From: Fidelibacterota bacterium
Lineage (GTDB): Bacteria; Fidelibacterota; Marinisomatia; Marinisomatales; TCS55
Direction of reading: 5' to 3'
Assembly (NCBI GenBank): GCA_016845785.1
Contig: JAERSH010000013.1
Span: 1-64,000, forward strand
DNA: 64,000 nt
How positions within the stretch are numbered: the stretch's first letter is position 1; the number at the start of each line of letters is the position of its first letter. Below, piece after piece: positions 45,571-52,821 of this stretch. A program made the translations under genes and the position numbers. The notes under the pieces are model-generated. The model worked only from the letters and a program-made list of their open reading frames with translations, had not been told where the DNA came from and did no database searches.

Positions 45571-46704
45571 ATGCCTAAGGCCGGCATTTATATCCATATG
45601 CCCTTTTGCCGTGTAAAGTGCATGTATTGTGACTTCTATTCTGTCGCCGATCGAGATGACCAAATCCCCGCATTTTTCGATGCACTTCTCAAAGAAATTG
45701 ATATGTGTGAAACGGATACAAGCAATTGGATTATTGATACCATATTCATTGGGGGCGGTACCCCCAGCCTGACGCCATCCCATCTTTTGGAAAAATTAAT
45801 TCGGACCTTGGAACGTAAGTTTAATTTATCTCAAGTGAATGAATTCACCATGGAGGCCAACCCCGGTGAAGCGCATGCAGACAGTCTCAAGGCCTTCCGT
45901 GATTTGGGTGTGAATCGACTATCCATGGGCGTCCAATCTCTTGAACCAAGCTTGCTCCAATTTTTAACGCGGATTCACGGTCCAGAAGAAGTATTCAAAA
46001 CATTTGATGCGGCGCGAGTTGCAGGATTCGATAATATTAACTGTGATTTGATTTTTAATATCCCAGGACAAACCATGGATATTTGGAAACGAGATCTTCA
46101 AACCATCATAGACTTGGAGCCCGAACACATGTCCTGTTATTCGCTAACAGTAGAAGAAGGCACCCAACTATTTCAATATGTAAATCGTGGGAAGGTGGCC
46201 ATGCCATCCGATGATGATAGTGCCGCATTCTATGAATGGACGCAAGATGTGTTAGGCAACAATGGATTTGATCAGTATGAAATTTCTAATTGGTCAAAAC
46301 CAGAATTAACATGCAAACACAATCTCCATTATTGGGAAATTGATCCTTATTGGGCATTTGGTCCATCGGCCCATGGATTTGACGGGAAAAATCGATTTTC
46401 TAATATTCGAAATCTGGATGGATATATAAAGAATTTGGGCGACGGCAAATTGCCGCGCCAAGATGATTATAAATTATCGGATATAGACAGAACCAATGAA
46501 ATGATCGGCTTTGGTTTACGAATTAAGAATGGCATTGATATAACAAAAATTCCAGAAATCCATCGAAGTTCAGTACACCAATCCATTCATGAAAATGAAT
46601 CGAAATGGGGAGATTATTTTATACTGGAATCGGATCAATTAAGATTAAAAGCAGAAGGGTTTGCCTTTGCGGACGCCATCGCCGTGGATTTGATGATAGA
46701 TTAA
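45571..46704 (+). CDS. hemW: HemW-like radical-SAM heme chaperone
   Basis: A 377-residue radical-SAM protein with the C13xxxC17xxC20 cluster in MPFCRVKCMYCDFYS, then the GGGTPSLTP SAM motif and FTMEANPGE. HemW-like proteins bind and insert heme, and lack the additional catalytic features of true coproporphyrinogen oxidase HemN. It lies 11 bases after the GroES-like gene, on the same strand. Confidence 0.9.
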   Translation: MPKAGIYIHMPFCRVKCMYCDFYSVADRDDQIPAFFDALLKEIDMCETDTSNWIIDTIFIGGGTPSLTPSHLLEKLIRTLERKFNLSQVNEFTMEANPGEAHADSLKAFRDLGVNRLSMGVQSLEPSLLQFLTRIHGPEEVFKTFDAARVAGFDNINCDLIFNIPGQTMDIWKRDLQTIIDLEPEHMSCYSLTVEEGTQLFQYVNRGKVAMPSDDDSAAFYEWTQDVLGNNGFDQYEISNWSKPELTCKHNLHYWEIDPYWAFGPSAHGFDGKNRFSNIRNLDGYIKNLGDGKLPRQDDYKLSDIDRTNEMIGFGLRIKNGIDITKIPEIHRSSVHQSIHENESKWGDYFILESDQLRLKAEGFAFADAIAVDLMID

Positions 46705-46725
46705 AATCTGAGTTCATCAAATATT

Positions 46726-46769
46726 AATGTGTTCACGTAAACACGCTAACACTTCGCACTTGAACACTA
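46726..46769. repeat. Inverted repeats in the hemW/AMP-nucleosidase gap
   Basis: GTGTTCA and TGAACAC flank the gap between the two convergent genes, and a shorter GTGTT/AACAC hairpin is nested inside. It could act as a weak bidirectional terminator, but no clear T-run is present. Confidence 0.35.
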
Positions 46770-47540
46770 TCAGTAAGTAAAATGTTTAATCTGTTCCATT
46801 TCTCTACCGATAGATGCCATGGCTTCCATACCGATATCTAAATGGAGGTCTACCCATTTTTTTGTTACTTCTTTATCTGACTCTTCCGTCTTAATCCCTT
46901 CTGGTGTCATGGGTACATCAGAAACAAGCAATAAGGCACCGCGATCGATTCCATTGGCAAAGCCCACTAAAAATAGGGTGGCTGTTTCCATATCGATGCC
47001 GAGGACGCGAATCTTTTTGAGATAATTTTTGAAATCATCATCATGCTCCCAGACTCTGCGGTTGGTGGTGTAAATGACGCCTGTTCGGTATTCCAAATCT
47101 TGCCCCACCAATAATTCAGATACATGTTTATGGATTTTGAATGAGGGCATGGCGGGCACTTCTTTAGGGAAATAATCATCTCCAGTTCCTTCGCCGCGAA
47201 TGGCTGCACTGGGCAATATAAAATGGCCAATCTCCGTGGAATGTTTCAATCCGCCACATTTACCTAAAAACAAAACACCCTTTGGTTCCACGCTGGAAAG
47301 TAAATCCATGACCGTGGCTGCATTGGCGCTACCAATCCCAAAATTGATAATGCTCACACCATCTCGGTTAGTCGCCGATGTCATGGGTCCGCCCCGCCCT
47401 TGGACTTCTACATCATATTTCTCCGCAAATTTTTCCACATAATTCTGGAAATTTGTGAGGAGAATCCAATCGCCAAATTCATCCGATGCTGTCCCCGTAT
47501 ATCGTTTGGTCCAATCTTTTACAATTTCTGATTTTTTCAT
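46770..47540 (-). CDS. amn: AMP nucleosidase
   Basis: A 256-residue nucleoside phosphorylase-fold hydrolase of the short Bacteroidetes type (AMP to adenine plus ribose 5-phosphate). GRGGPMTSATNRDGVSIINFG, the phosphate/base region GKCGGLKHSTEIGHFILP, the catalytic-type DMETATLF and the LLLVSDVPM end support this. It overlaps the xth stop by TAATG. A uridine phosphorylase-like role is the alternative. Confidence 0.82.
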   Translation of the reverse strand: MKKSEIVKDWTKRYTGTASDEFGDWILLTNFQNYVEKFAEKYDVEVQGRGGPMTSATNRDGVSIINFGIGSANAATVMDLLSSVEPKGVLFLGKCGGLKHSTEIGHFILPSAAIRGEGTGDDYFPKEVPAMPSFKIHKHVSELLVGQDLEYRTGVIYTTNRRVWEHDDDFKNYLKKIRVLGIDMETATLFLVGFANGIDRGALLLVSDVPMTPEGIKTEESDKEVTKKWVDLHLDIGMEAMASIGREMEQIKHFTY

Positions 47541-48313
47541 TAGAGTCCCTCTCCTTTTAGCGTTAGTGACACAGGGCAGTGATCTGACCCCATAACATCA
47601 TCATGAATATCCGCATCTTCCAATTGATCTACAAATCCTTCATTCACCCAAAAATAATCAATACGCCAGCCCACATTCCTTTCCCGTGCACCAAAACGGT
47701 ATGTCCACCAAGAATAGCGATCTCCTTCATCGTTGAAGTGACGAAAGGTATCCACCCATCCATGGGATTGATATACATCCAATTTCTCCCGTTCAATGGG
47801 CATAAATCCAGATGTCTTTATATTATCCTTAGGGCGCGCCAAATCAATAGGATGGTGGGCAGTATTCCAGTCCCCCGCTACGGCCACATTCATACCATTA
47901 TCCACCTGTTCATTAATGATGGGCAATAGTTCGTCATAGAAATCGAGTTTGTATTGAAGACGGACTTCATCTTTTTGTCCATTGGGAAAGTAAATATTAT
48001 AAAGTATAAAATTATCGTGCTCGGTAATGAGGACACGACCTTCTGCATCGAAGCGATCAATACCTAACCCTTCCTGCACATCGTGGGGTTCATCCTTGCA
48101 AAAAGTGGCCACACCACTATAGCCTTTTTTTTCTGCTGAATGCCAATAGGTGTAATATCCGTGGTCCTCGACCAATGACGTACCCAATTGATCTACATTG
48201 GCTTTTGTCTCTTGAAGACACACCACATCGGGCTGGGTTTCATCCAGCCAATCTAAGAATCCCTTTTTTTCGGCGGCCCGGATCCCATTCACATTCCAAC
48301 TATAAAGTTTCAT
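47540..48313 (-). CDS. xth: Exodeoxyribonuclease III
   Basis: A 257-residue AP endonuclease/3'-exonuclease. N-terminal MKLYSWNVNGIRAAEKKGF, QETKA (catalytic Glu), GDWNTAHHPIDLA with the Asp-Asn pair, and the C-terminal MGSDHCPVSL (Asp-His) form the full catalytic set. Length normal. It heads a two-gene minus-strand unit with AMP nucleosidase. Confidence 0.96.
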   Translation of the reverse strand: MKLYSWNVNGIRAAEKKGFLDWLDETQPDVVCLQETKANVDQLGTSLVEDHGYYTYWHSAEKKGYSGVATFCKDEPHDVQEGLGIDRFDAEGRVLITEHDNFILYNIYFPNGQKDEVRLQYKLDFYDELLPIINEQVDNGMNVAVAGDWNTAHHPIDLARPKDNIKTSGFMPIEREKLDVYQSHGWVDTFRHFNDEGDRYSWWTYRFGARERNVGWRIDYFWVNEGFVDQLEDADIHDDVMGSDHCPVSLTLKGEGL

Positions 48314-48499
48314 TCATACCTCAATTGTTGGATGTGAAATTGGGAAATATTGGGGAAATACGGAAGTGCCGTATTTTTCGAAATAGTGAGTAATATTTAA
48401 ATCCATATTTAAATATCTTGGGATAACAAAACACAGAATTATTCAAATTTTATTTTAAATCCAATCGTAATTTCCGCGCTCAATATTGGACTTATTCTA

Positions 48500-48748
48500 A
48501 TGGAACCAGACGCAGTAAAAGCATTAATAGAATCGGGCATCCCGGATGCGAAAGTTGAAGTGGTAGATACCACCGGCACCAAAGATCATTTTAGTGCCGT
48601 GGTCATAAGTCCATCATTTGAAAATCTTTCTCTGGTGGATCAGCATCAGGCGGTTTACAAAGCAGTGGGTGACCATATGACCCGTGAAATTCATGCCCTT
48701 CAACTCAAAACGTATTCATCCCAGCAATGGGAAAAACAAAATAAATAG
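48500..48748 (+). CDS. BolA-family protein
   Basis: An 82-residue BolA-fold protein: MEPDAVKALIESGIPDAKVE, then TGTKDHFSAVVISPSFENLS (conserved His) and VDQHQAVYKAVGDHMTREIH. It is followed 8 bases later by a CGFS glutaredoxin, its usual partner in iron-sulfur trafficking. Confidence 0.93.
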   Translation: MEPDAVKALIESGIPDAKVEVVDTTGTKDHFSAVVISPSFENLSLVDQHQAVYKAVGDHMTREIHALQLKTYSSQQWEKQNK

Positions 48749-48756
48749 GACGCTTT

Positions 48757-49071
48757 ATGACCTTATCAGAACAAATCAAAAATGATATTGACACCAACCC
48801 CATCATCCTTTTTATGAAAGGCACAAAAGACATGCCCATGTGCGGCTTTTCAAATCAGGTCGTACAAATTTTAAATCACTACGGTGTAGCCTATAAAGAT
48901 GTAAATATTTTGGAGGACCCTGAGATTCGAGTACGCCTATCTGAACAATCTGGATGGCCCACCATCCCCCAGCTATTTGTAAAAGGGAAACTGATTGGTG
49001 GTGCTGATATTACTTTAGAACTTCACCAAAATGGTGAGTTGCTGGATATTTTAGACATATCCGAAAATTGA
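48757..49071 (+). CDS. grxD: Monothiol glutaredoxin (Grx4 type)
   Basis: A 104-residue monothiol glutaredoxin with the C29GFS32 active site after FMKGTKDMPM, the WPTIPQLFVKGKLIGGADI glutathione-binding strand, and an ILDISEN end. It carries [2Fe-2S] clusters together with BolA, encoded just upstream. Confidence 0.96.
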   Translation: MTLSEQIKNDIDTNPIILFMKGTKDMPMCGFSNQVVQILNHYGVAYKDVNILEDPEIRVRLSEQSGWPTIPQLFVKGKLIGGADITLELHQNGELLDILDISEN

Positions 49072-49144
49072 GAAAATTGGTTTGGTGATTAACCATCTAA
49101 CCACATAATTTCGCCACCGCTCATTCGAAAGAATAGCATCAATT

Positions 49145-49216
49145 GGCCCGTTCGTCTAGTGGTTAGGACTCCAGGTTTTCATCCTGGCAACAGGAGTTCG
49201 ATTCTCCTACGGGCTA
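49145..49216 (+). tRNA. tRNA-Glu (anticodon UUC)
   Basis: The acceptor stem GGCCCGT pairs with ACGGGCT (one G-U at the end). The anticodon arm is CCAGG-TTTTCAT-CCTGG, with UUC at 34-36. The T-arm is AGGAG-TTCGATT-CTCCT. The length is 72 nt plus no encoded CCA. It is followed by a terminator. Confidence 0.95.
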
Positions 49217-49222
49217 CAAAAC

Positions 49223-49252
49223 AAAACCCTCGCCAAGTGCGGGGGTTTTTTA
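49223..49252 (+). terminator. Terminator after tRNA-Glu
   Basis: AACCCTCGC and GCGGGGGTT pair with a short loop, followed by a T-run (TTTTTT). Confidence 0.8.
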
Positions 49253-49254
49253 AT

Positions 49255-49319
49255 GCAACAGGAGTTCCCCGCCTGAATGACTGCATCTGCAGTCGGGCAG
49301 GGATTCTCCTACGGGCTAC
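49255..49319 (+). repeat. Partial tRNA-Glu copy split by a 34-base palindrome
   Basis: GCAACAGGAGTTC (49255-49267) and GATTCTCCTACGGGCTAC (49302-49319) duplicate the T-arm and 3' acceptor of the tRNA-Glu just upstream (13 and 18 bases identical). In the intact gene these blocks touch at 49199/49200. Here they are separated by 34 bases (49268-49301) with a GACTGCA-TC-TGCAGTC stem and outer CC.GCC/GGC.GG arms. No bases are lost at the junction. Confidence 0.8.
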
Positions 49320-49325
49320 CAATAG

Positions 49326-49353
49326 AAACCCCGCTGAATTGCGGGGTTTTTTG
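49326..49353 (+). terminator. Second terminator after the tRNA-Glu fragment
   Basis: AAACCCCGC and GCGGGGTTT form a strong stem with a T-run after it (TTTTTTG), separating the tRNA region from the DUF2231 gene. Confidence 0.8.
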
Positions 49354-49367
49354 TTTTAATTTTAACC

Positions 49368-49805
49368 ATGAATTTCCCCCTCCATCCTGCATTGGTTCAT
49401 TTTCCTATCGCGTTTTTATACGGTGCAATGATTCTTCATGCCATTCATTTATGGCGGCATAATTGGATTTGCCGCGTGGTGGGGATGTGGATGCTTGGTT
49501 TGGCTGCCATTACTTCAATTTTGGCATCCATCACCGGTGAGTGGGAATTGACGCGCGCTGGAGAAGTCGGCTATCCTACTGAGGTCATCGAAATGATGAG
49601 TCGCCATGAGTTGGTTGGCAACATTATCACATGGGGATCCATCATTGTTTGTATTGGATGGATTTTTCTATTTTTTAAAAATATGGATGATCGCCGGATC
49701 GATAAATTGGCCATGGCATTTTTAATACTATTGGTGGCCTTAGTTTCATTTACATCGTATTTGGGTGGACAATTGGTATGGGTCCATGGTGTAGGCACCC
49801 CATAA
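49368..49805 (+). CDS. DUF2231 membrane protein
   Basis: A 145-residue inner-membrane protein with four hydrophobic helices. The start MNFPLHPALVHFPIAFLYGA has the conserved HP-x-LVHFPIA of DUF2231. Later segments include HELVGNIITWGSIIVCIGWI and a final GGQLVWVHGVGTP. Relatives are heme-containing or redox membrane proteins of unclear role; the conserved His residues suit metal or heme binding. It converges on the bacterioferritin gene. Confidence 0.85.
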   Translation: MNFPLHPALVHFPIAFLYGAMILHAIHLWRHNWICRVVGMWMLGLAAITSILASITGEWELTRAGEVGYPTEVIEMMSRHELVGNIITWGSIIVCIGWIFLFFKNMDDRRIDKLAMAFLILLVALVSFTSYLGGQLVWVHGVGTP

Positions 49806-49808
49806 AAC

Positions 49809-49845
49809 AAAAGGCCCCATTCCGATAAATCGAAACAGGGCCCTT
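49809..49845. terminator. Bidirectional terminator between DUF2231 and bfr
   Basis: AAAGGCCC and GGGCCCTTT form the outer stem and TTCCGAT/ATCGAAA an inner stem. A/T runs lie on both sides, so both convergent genes can use it. Confidence 0.75.
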
Positions 49846-49864
49846 TAACCAAAAGAAGTTTTTT

Positions 49865-50332
49865 TTAACTCATTTGTTCCGCTTCATAATTCTCTAACCC
49901 CACTCTTTCAATGAGACTCAATTGGGTTTCTAACCAATCAATATGCTCTTCTTCTTCGTCAAGTATTTCTTCAAATAAATCTCTAGAAACAAAATCTTTT
50001 ACAGATTCACAATAAGCAATAGCCTCCTTCAGATCTGGGGCCGCTTCCATTTCTAAACGCAAATCCGCTTCAAGCATTTCTTTTGTATTTTCGCCGATAT
50101 AGAGTTTGCCTAAATCTTGCAGATTTGGCAATCCTTCTAAAAACAAAATCCGCTCTATAATTTCATCAGCGTGTTTCATTTCATCGATGGATTCTTTGTA
50201 CTCGTATTCTGCTAATTCTTTTAAGCCCCAATCCTTAAACATTTTTGAATGACAAAAATATTGATTAATAGCTGTTAGCTCATTCTTTAGTACGGTATTG
50301 AGAAATTGAATTACTTTTTGGTCGCCTTTCAT
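49865..50332 (-). CDS. bfr: Bacterioferritin
   Basis: A 155-residue four-helix-bundle iron-storage protein. Ferroxidase ligands Glu18, Glu51 and His54, with heme-ligand Met52, are all present (E18 in [12 protein letters not shown]51-M52-K-H54). The downstream [10 protein letters not shown] gives Glu and His of the second site. AGGAAGAT precedes the ATG. A possible iron-type dyad lies in the upstream region (50367-50387). Confidence 0.95.
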   Translation of the reverse strand: MKGDQKVIQFLNTVLKNELTAINQYFCHSKMFKDWGLKELAEYEYKESIDEMKHADEIIERILFLEGLPNLQDLGKLYIGENTKEMLEADLRLEMEAAPDLKEAIAYCESVKDFVSRDLFEEILDEEEEHIDWLETQLSLIERVGLENYEAEQMS

Positions 50333-50366
50333 ATCTTCCTCTTTCAGCGTTATTTGAAGATATAAA

Positions 50367-50387
50367 TTAGGAACCAGGACTCCCTAA
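50367..50387. promoter_or_regulatory. Dyad TTAGG-N11-CCTAA upstream of bfr
   Basis: A 21-base inverted repeat 35 bases before the bfr start. The TTAGG/CCTAA ends recall iron-responsive DtxR/IdeR-type boxes, though the spacing is two bases longer. Not proven. Confidence 0.35.
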
Positions 50388-50451
50388 AACAAGCGTAAGT
50401 TAAACAATATTAATATATATGATATTGAGATTCGTTTACAATAAAACGAGT

Positions 50452-50667
50452 TTAAGCAGGGATTTTATGGGAGGAAGAAAGGGATTGGTTTAAAAATTGA
50501 GATATTGGCGTTTCATCAAAAACGATTTCTTGGGCATGATCTACGCACTGCCCACATTGGGATCCTACACCCAAATTTTCTTTTAAATCACACAGTCGTC
50601 CACGGCCTTCCCGGACTTCCTGCCTGATTTTTGTTTCGTTAACGCTTTTGCATATACATACGTACAT
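50452..50667 (-). CDS. bfd: Bacterioferritin-associated ferredoxin
   Basis: A 71-residue [2Fe-2S] protein that delivers electrons to release iron from bacterioferritin. The four Cys are at 4, 6, 38 and 41 (MYVCICKSVNE and GSQCGQC), the exact Bfd spacing. It lies beside bfr on the same strand. A TATTGA/TCAATA dyad (50683-50703) lies upstream. Confidence 0.93.
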   Translation of the reverse strand: MYVCICKSVNETKIRQEVREGRGRLCDLKENLGVGSQCGQCVDHAQEIVFDETPISQFLNQSLSSSHKIPA

Positions 50668-50682
50668 GCAAGAAATTATCAG

Positions 50683-50703
50683 TATTGAGACTGAGTATCA
50701 ATA
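50683..50703. promoter_or_regulatory. Dyad TATTGA-N9-TCAATA upstream of bfd
   Basis: A 21-base perfect-ended inverted repeat 16 bases before the bfd ATG. It overlaps a possible minus-strand -10 (GATAAT). An operator is plausible; the regulator is unknown. Confidence 0.35.
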
Positions 50704-50707
50704 TAAA

Positions 50708-51820
50708 TTAATTATTTTTATCACTAACCATTGAGGAGATGACTTTCCCAACTTCCCGGTTACTTTTGTAATCATATCCCAATACATGGGTAATGGTTGC
50801 GGCAATTTGATTGGTTGCAATGGTATCCGCATGGGTGACCTCACCCATGTGTGGTGTATCCGGACCGATTATCGCCGCCCATACAAATTCTGCATTGGCC
50901 ACACTTTGTCCATGAGAGCCCCATTGTCCATTTTCATAACCGCCACGGCCATGATCGGTGGTAACGATTAAAGTGGTTTTATTTCGGTACATATCATTAG
51001 ACTGGATCCATTTCCATATGTCACCAATATAGCGATCCAACCGGTGGATCATCTGCAAATATTTGTCATATTTTGTCTGATGGGCAAATTCATCTGTTTC
51101 ATCATAAGCGATATACAAAAATCGTGGTTTTCTATACTTCAAATATTCGAAGGCATATTCGTGGGTTAAAGCATCCCAGCGAACGCCTAAACCGTATCCC
51201 TCGTATGGCATATCTGAAACGAATGTATTCATCCATCGTTGTTTTTGCGTCAAAAGGCTATCTTCTAATGGATATCCACCAGAATTGATGGTGAAGTCGT
51301 TTCGTTCATGATTAATGATCCAGTCAAATACATCCCAAGAAGCAAAGGCAGCCACTCGCCCATTAAACCCATCTTGTTGGTGCATGAATTCCAGCACATT
51401 GGTATGTGGATTCAATACTTTTGCATTGCTGTTAACGCTATCATCATTGAATCCAATCAGCAATTCGCTATATCCCGGATATGAAAAGAAATAGGGGTTT
51501 GTTAGGCGCATGACACTGCCACGATTTTTATTCCCATAGATTTGGCCATGTTCTTTGACTGTGCTCCATATGAAGGGCATTAGCGTCTCTCGCCGTTTAT
51601 TTTCATCATCAAACCAAAAGGCATCATTAATTTCTTCAATGTTTTTGACCATGGTAGAATCATTAATAATGTTTCGGTCAGCACCTTGAAAAACTTCCTC
51701 ATATCTGACCCCGTCTAGCGTAATCAAAATTACATTTTCAGTATGAAACCCTTTTGGATTGACTGTCGATTTTTCAGCGCAGCCAAGGACAAATATTAAA
51801 CAAAAAATAAGCTTATTCAT
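50708..51820 (-). CDS. Type I phosphodiesterase / alkaline-phosphatase-fold lipoprotein
   Basis: A 370-residue exported enzyme. The lipoprotein signal is MNKLIFCLIFVLGCAEKSTV, and VILITLDGVRYEEVFQGADR holds the first metal Asp. Later, FLYIAYDETDEFAHQTKYDK and LIVTTDHGRGGYENGQWGSHG provide the remaining Asp/His metal ligands. The usual nucleophile Thr/Ser position is in FFSYPGYSELL. It probably hydrolyses phosphoesters at the cell surface. The start overlaps DUF4249 (TAATG), so it is part of the TonB-receptor operon. Confidence 0.85.
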   Translation of the reverse strand: MNKLIFCLIFVLGCAEKSTVNPKGFHTENVILITLDGVRYEEVFQGADRNIINDSTMVKNIEEINDAFWFDDENKRRETLMPFIWSTVKEHGQIYGNKNRGSVMRLTNPYFFSYPGYSELLIGFNDDSVNSNAKVLNPHTNVLEFMHQQDGFNGRVAAFASWDVFDWIINHERNDFTINSGGYPLEDSLLTQKQRWMNTFVSDMPYEGYGLGVRWDALTHEYAFEYLKYRKPRFLYIAYDETDEFAHQTKYDKYLQMIHRLDRYIGDIWKWIQSNDMYRNKTTLIVTTDHGRGGYENGQWGSHGQSVANAEFVWAAIIGPDTPHMGEVTHADTIATNQIAATITHVLGYDYKSNREVGKVISSMVSDKNN

Positions 51821-52821
51821 TATTCTTCCATTTTAACGTAAACCAAGAAGTAGCGAGAATAGGTGGATGAAAATAATCCATATCCACCTTCAATATTGCT
51901 CTCGGGCAAAATATATTGATTTTGAGGCGGTCCAACCGGAAACCCCCTATAATAACTTTGGAATGAACTGTCGGCCACCTGCACTTCAATCAAATGAACA
52001 CCGGTATAATTGAAAGACATCCAACTAAAATCCAGATATTTTTGGCTCAAATGCCATACGATGGGGTTTTGGCGAAACAGATTTCCATTGTCATCAACCA
52101 TCATAGGATCTTTAAAAATATTGGCCGCAAAGGATGTATCAATAATGGCGTTATTGACATGATCTTCAAGGCTATAGCTCACGATACGCATCATACCCGG
52201 ATCACTCTCTGCCTCCCATTTTAAAATAAACATGGGAATCGAAGCAAAACTGGCAGAATAACATGAGCCCTCTCTATACGTTACCGTATCCATTTTGACT
52301 TGTGAAAAATCATTTTGATAAATGGCTCGGCGAATGGCCGCTGTCGTATTCTCATTCAAATATAGATTGATGGCTGGCACACTTATACCTTCACCGCCAC
52401 ATGAATAATCATCGGAGCTCACGGATAAAATATGCACAGTGTCAGGAATTGTAGTCTCAGAAGTGAGCGATTGCCCTTTCCAATCAACCTTAAGTTCATA
52501 GGTTTTATTGGGCATGACTCTTTCGCCCGTATACTTTTTAATATATCGCCCGGGCATATTTTCTACCGGTTCAAAGGGATGGGTAAAAATAAGACCTTTA
52601 ACAGATACATCAGCATCTGTGATCCAATTGGCCTCTGCTTCATGCGGCTGTGTTATGTCATAAGATCTAGAAACATAAATAGTATCTGCGAGTGTAAAAT
52701 TGGCCTTCAAATTCCCAAAGACGACTACTTTTTCTTCATATTTAATTTCATCATCTACAGGCGCACAAGATGAAAGAAATAAAAGTCCGGTTAAAATAGT
52801 TGTGGCCAGTTTAGAATTCAA
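51820..52821 (-). CDS. DUF4249 outer-membrane lipoprotein
   Basis: A 333-residue protein with a lipoprotein signal (MNSKLATTILTGLLFLSSCA) and the DUF4249 pattern: an early KVVVFGNLKANF strand, then an Ig-like ADVSVKGLIF domain and YELKVDWKGQSLTSETTIPD. DUF4249 proteins accompany TonB receptors in Bacteroidota-like genomes. The start is TTG with AGGAG upstream, overlapping the receptor stop by 11 bases. Confidence 0.87.
   Translation of the reverse strand: MNSKLATTILTGLLFLSSCAPVDDEIKYEEKVVVFGNLKANFTLADTIYVSRSYDITQPHEAEANWITDADVSVKGLIFTHPFEPVENMPGRYIKKYTGERVMPNKTYELKVDWKGQSLTSETTIPDTVHILSVSSDDYSCGGEGISVPAINLYLNENTTAAIRRAIYQNDFSQVKMDTVTYREGSCYSASFASIPMFILKWEAESDPGMMRIVSYSLEDHVNNAIIDTSFAANIFKDPMMVDDNGNLFRQNPIVWHLSQKYLDFSWMSFNYTGVHLIEVQVADSSFQSYYRGFPVGPPQNQYILPESNIEGGYGLFSSTYSRYFLVYVKMEE

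Noticed and set aside
49159-49359. Open frame across tRNA-Glu and its fragment
   Set aside because: It is formed by the repeated tRNA ends and terminators, with no ribosome site.
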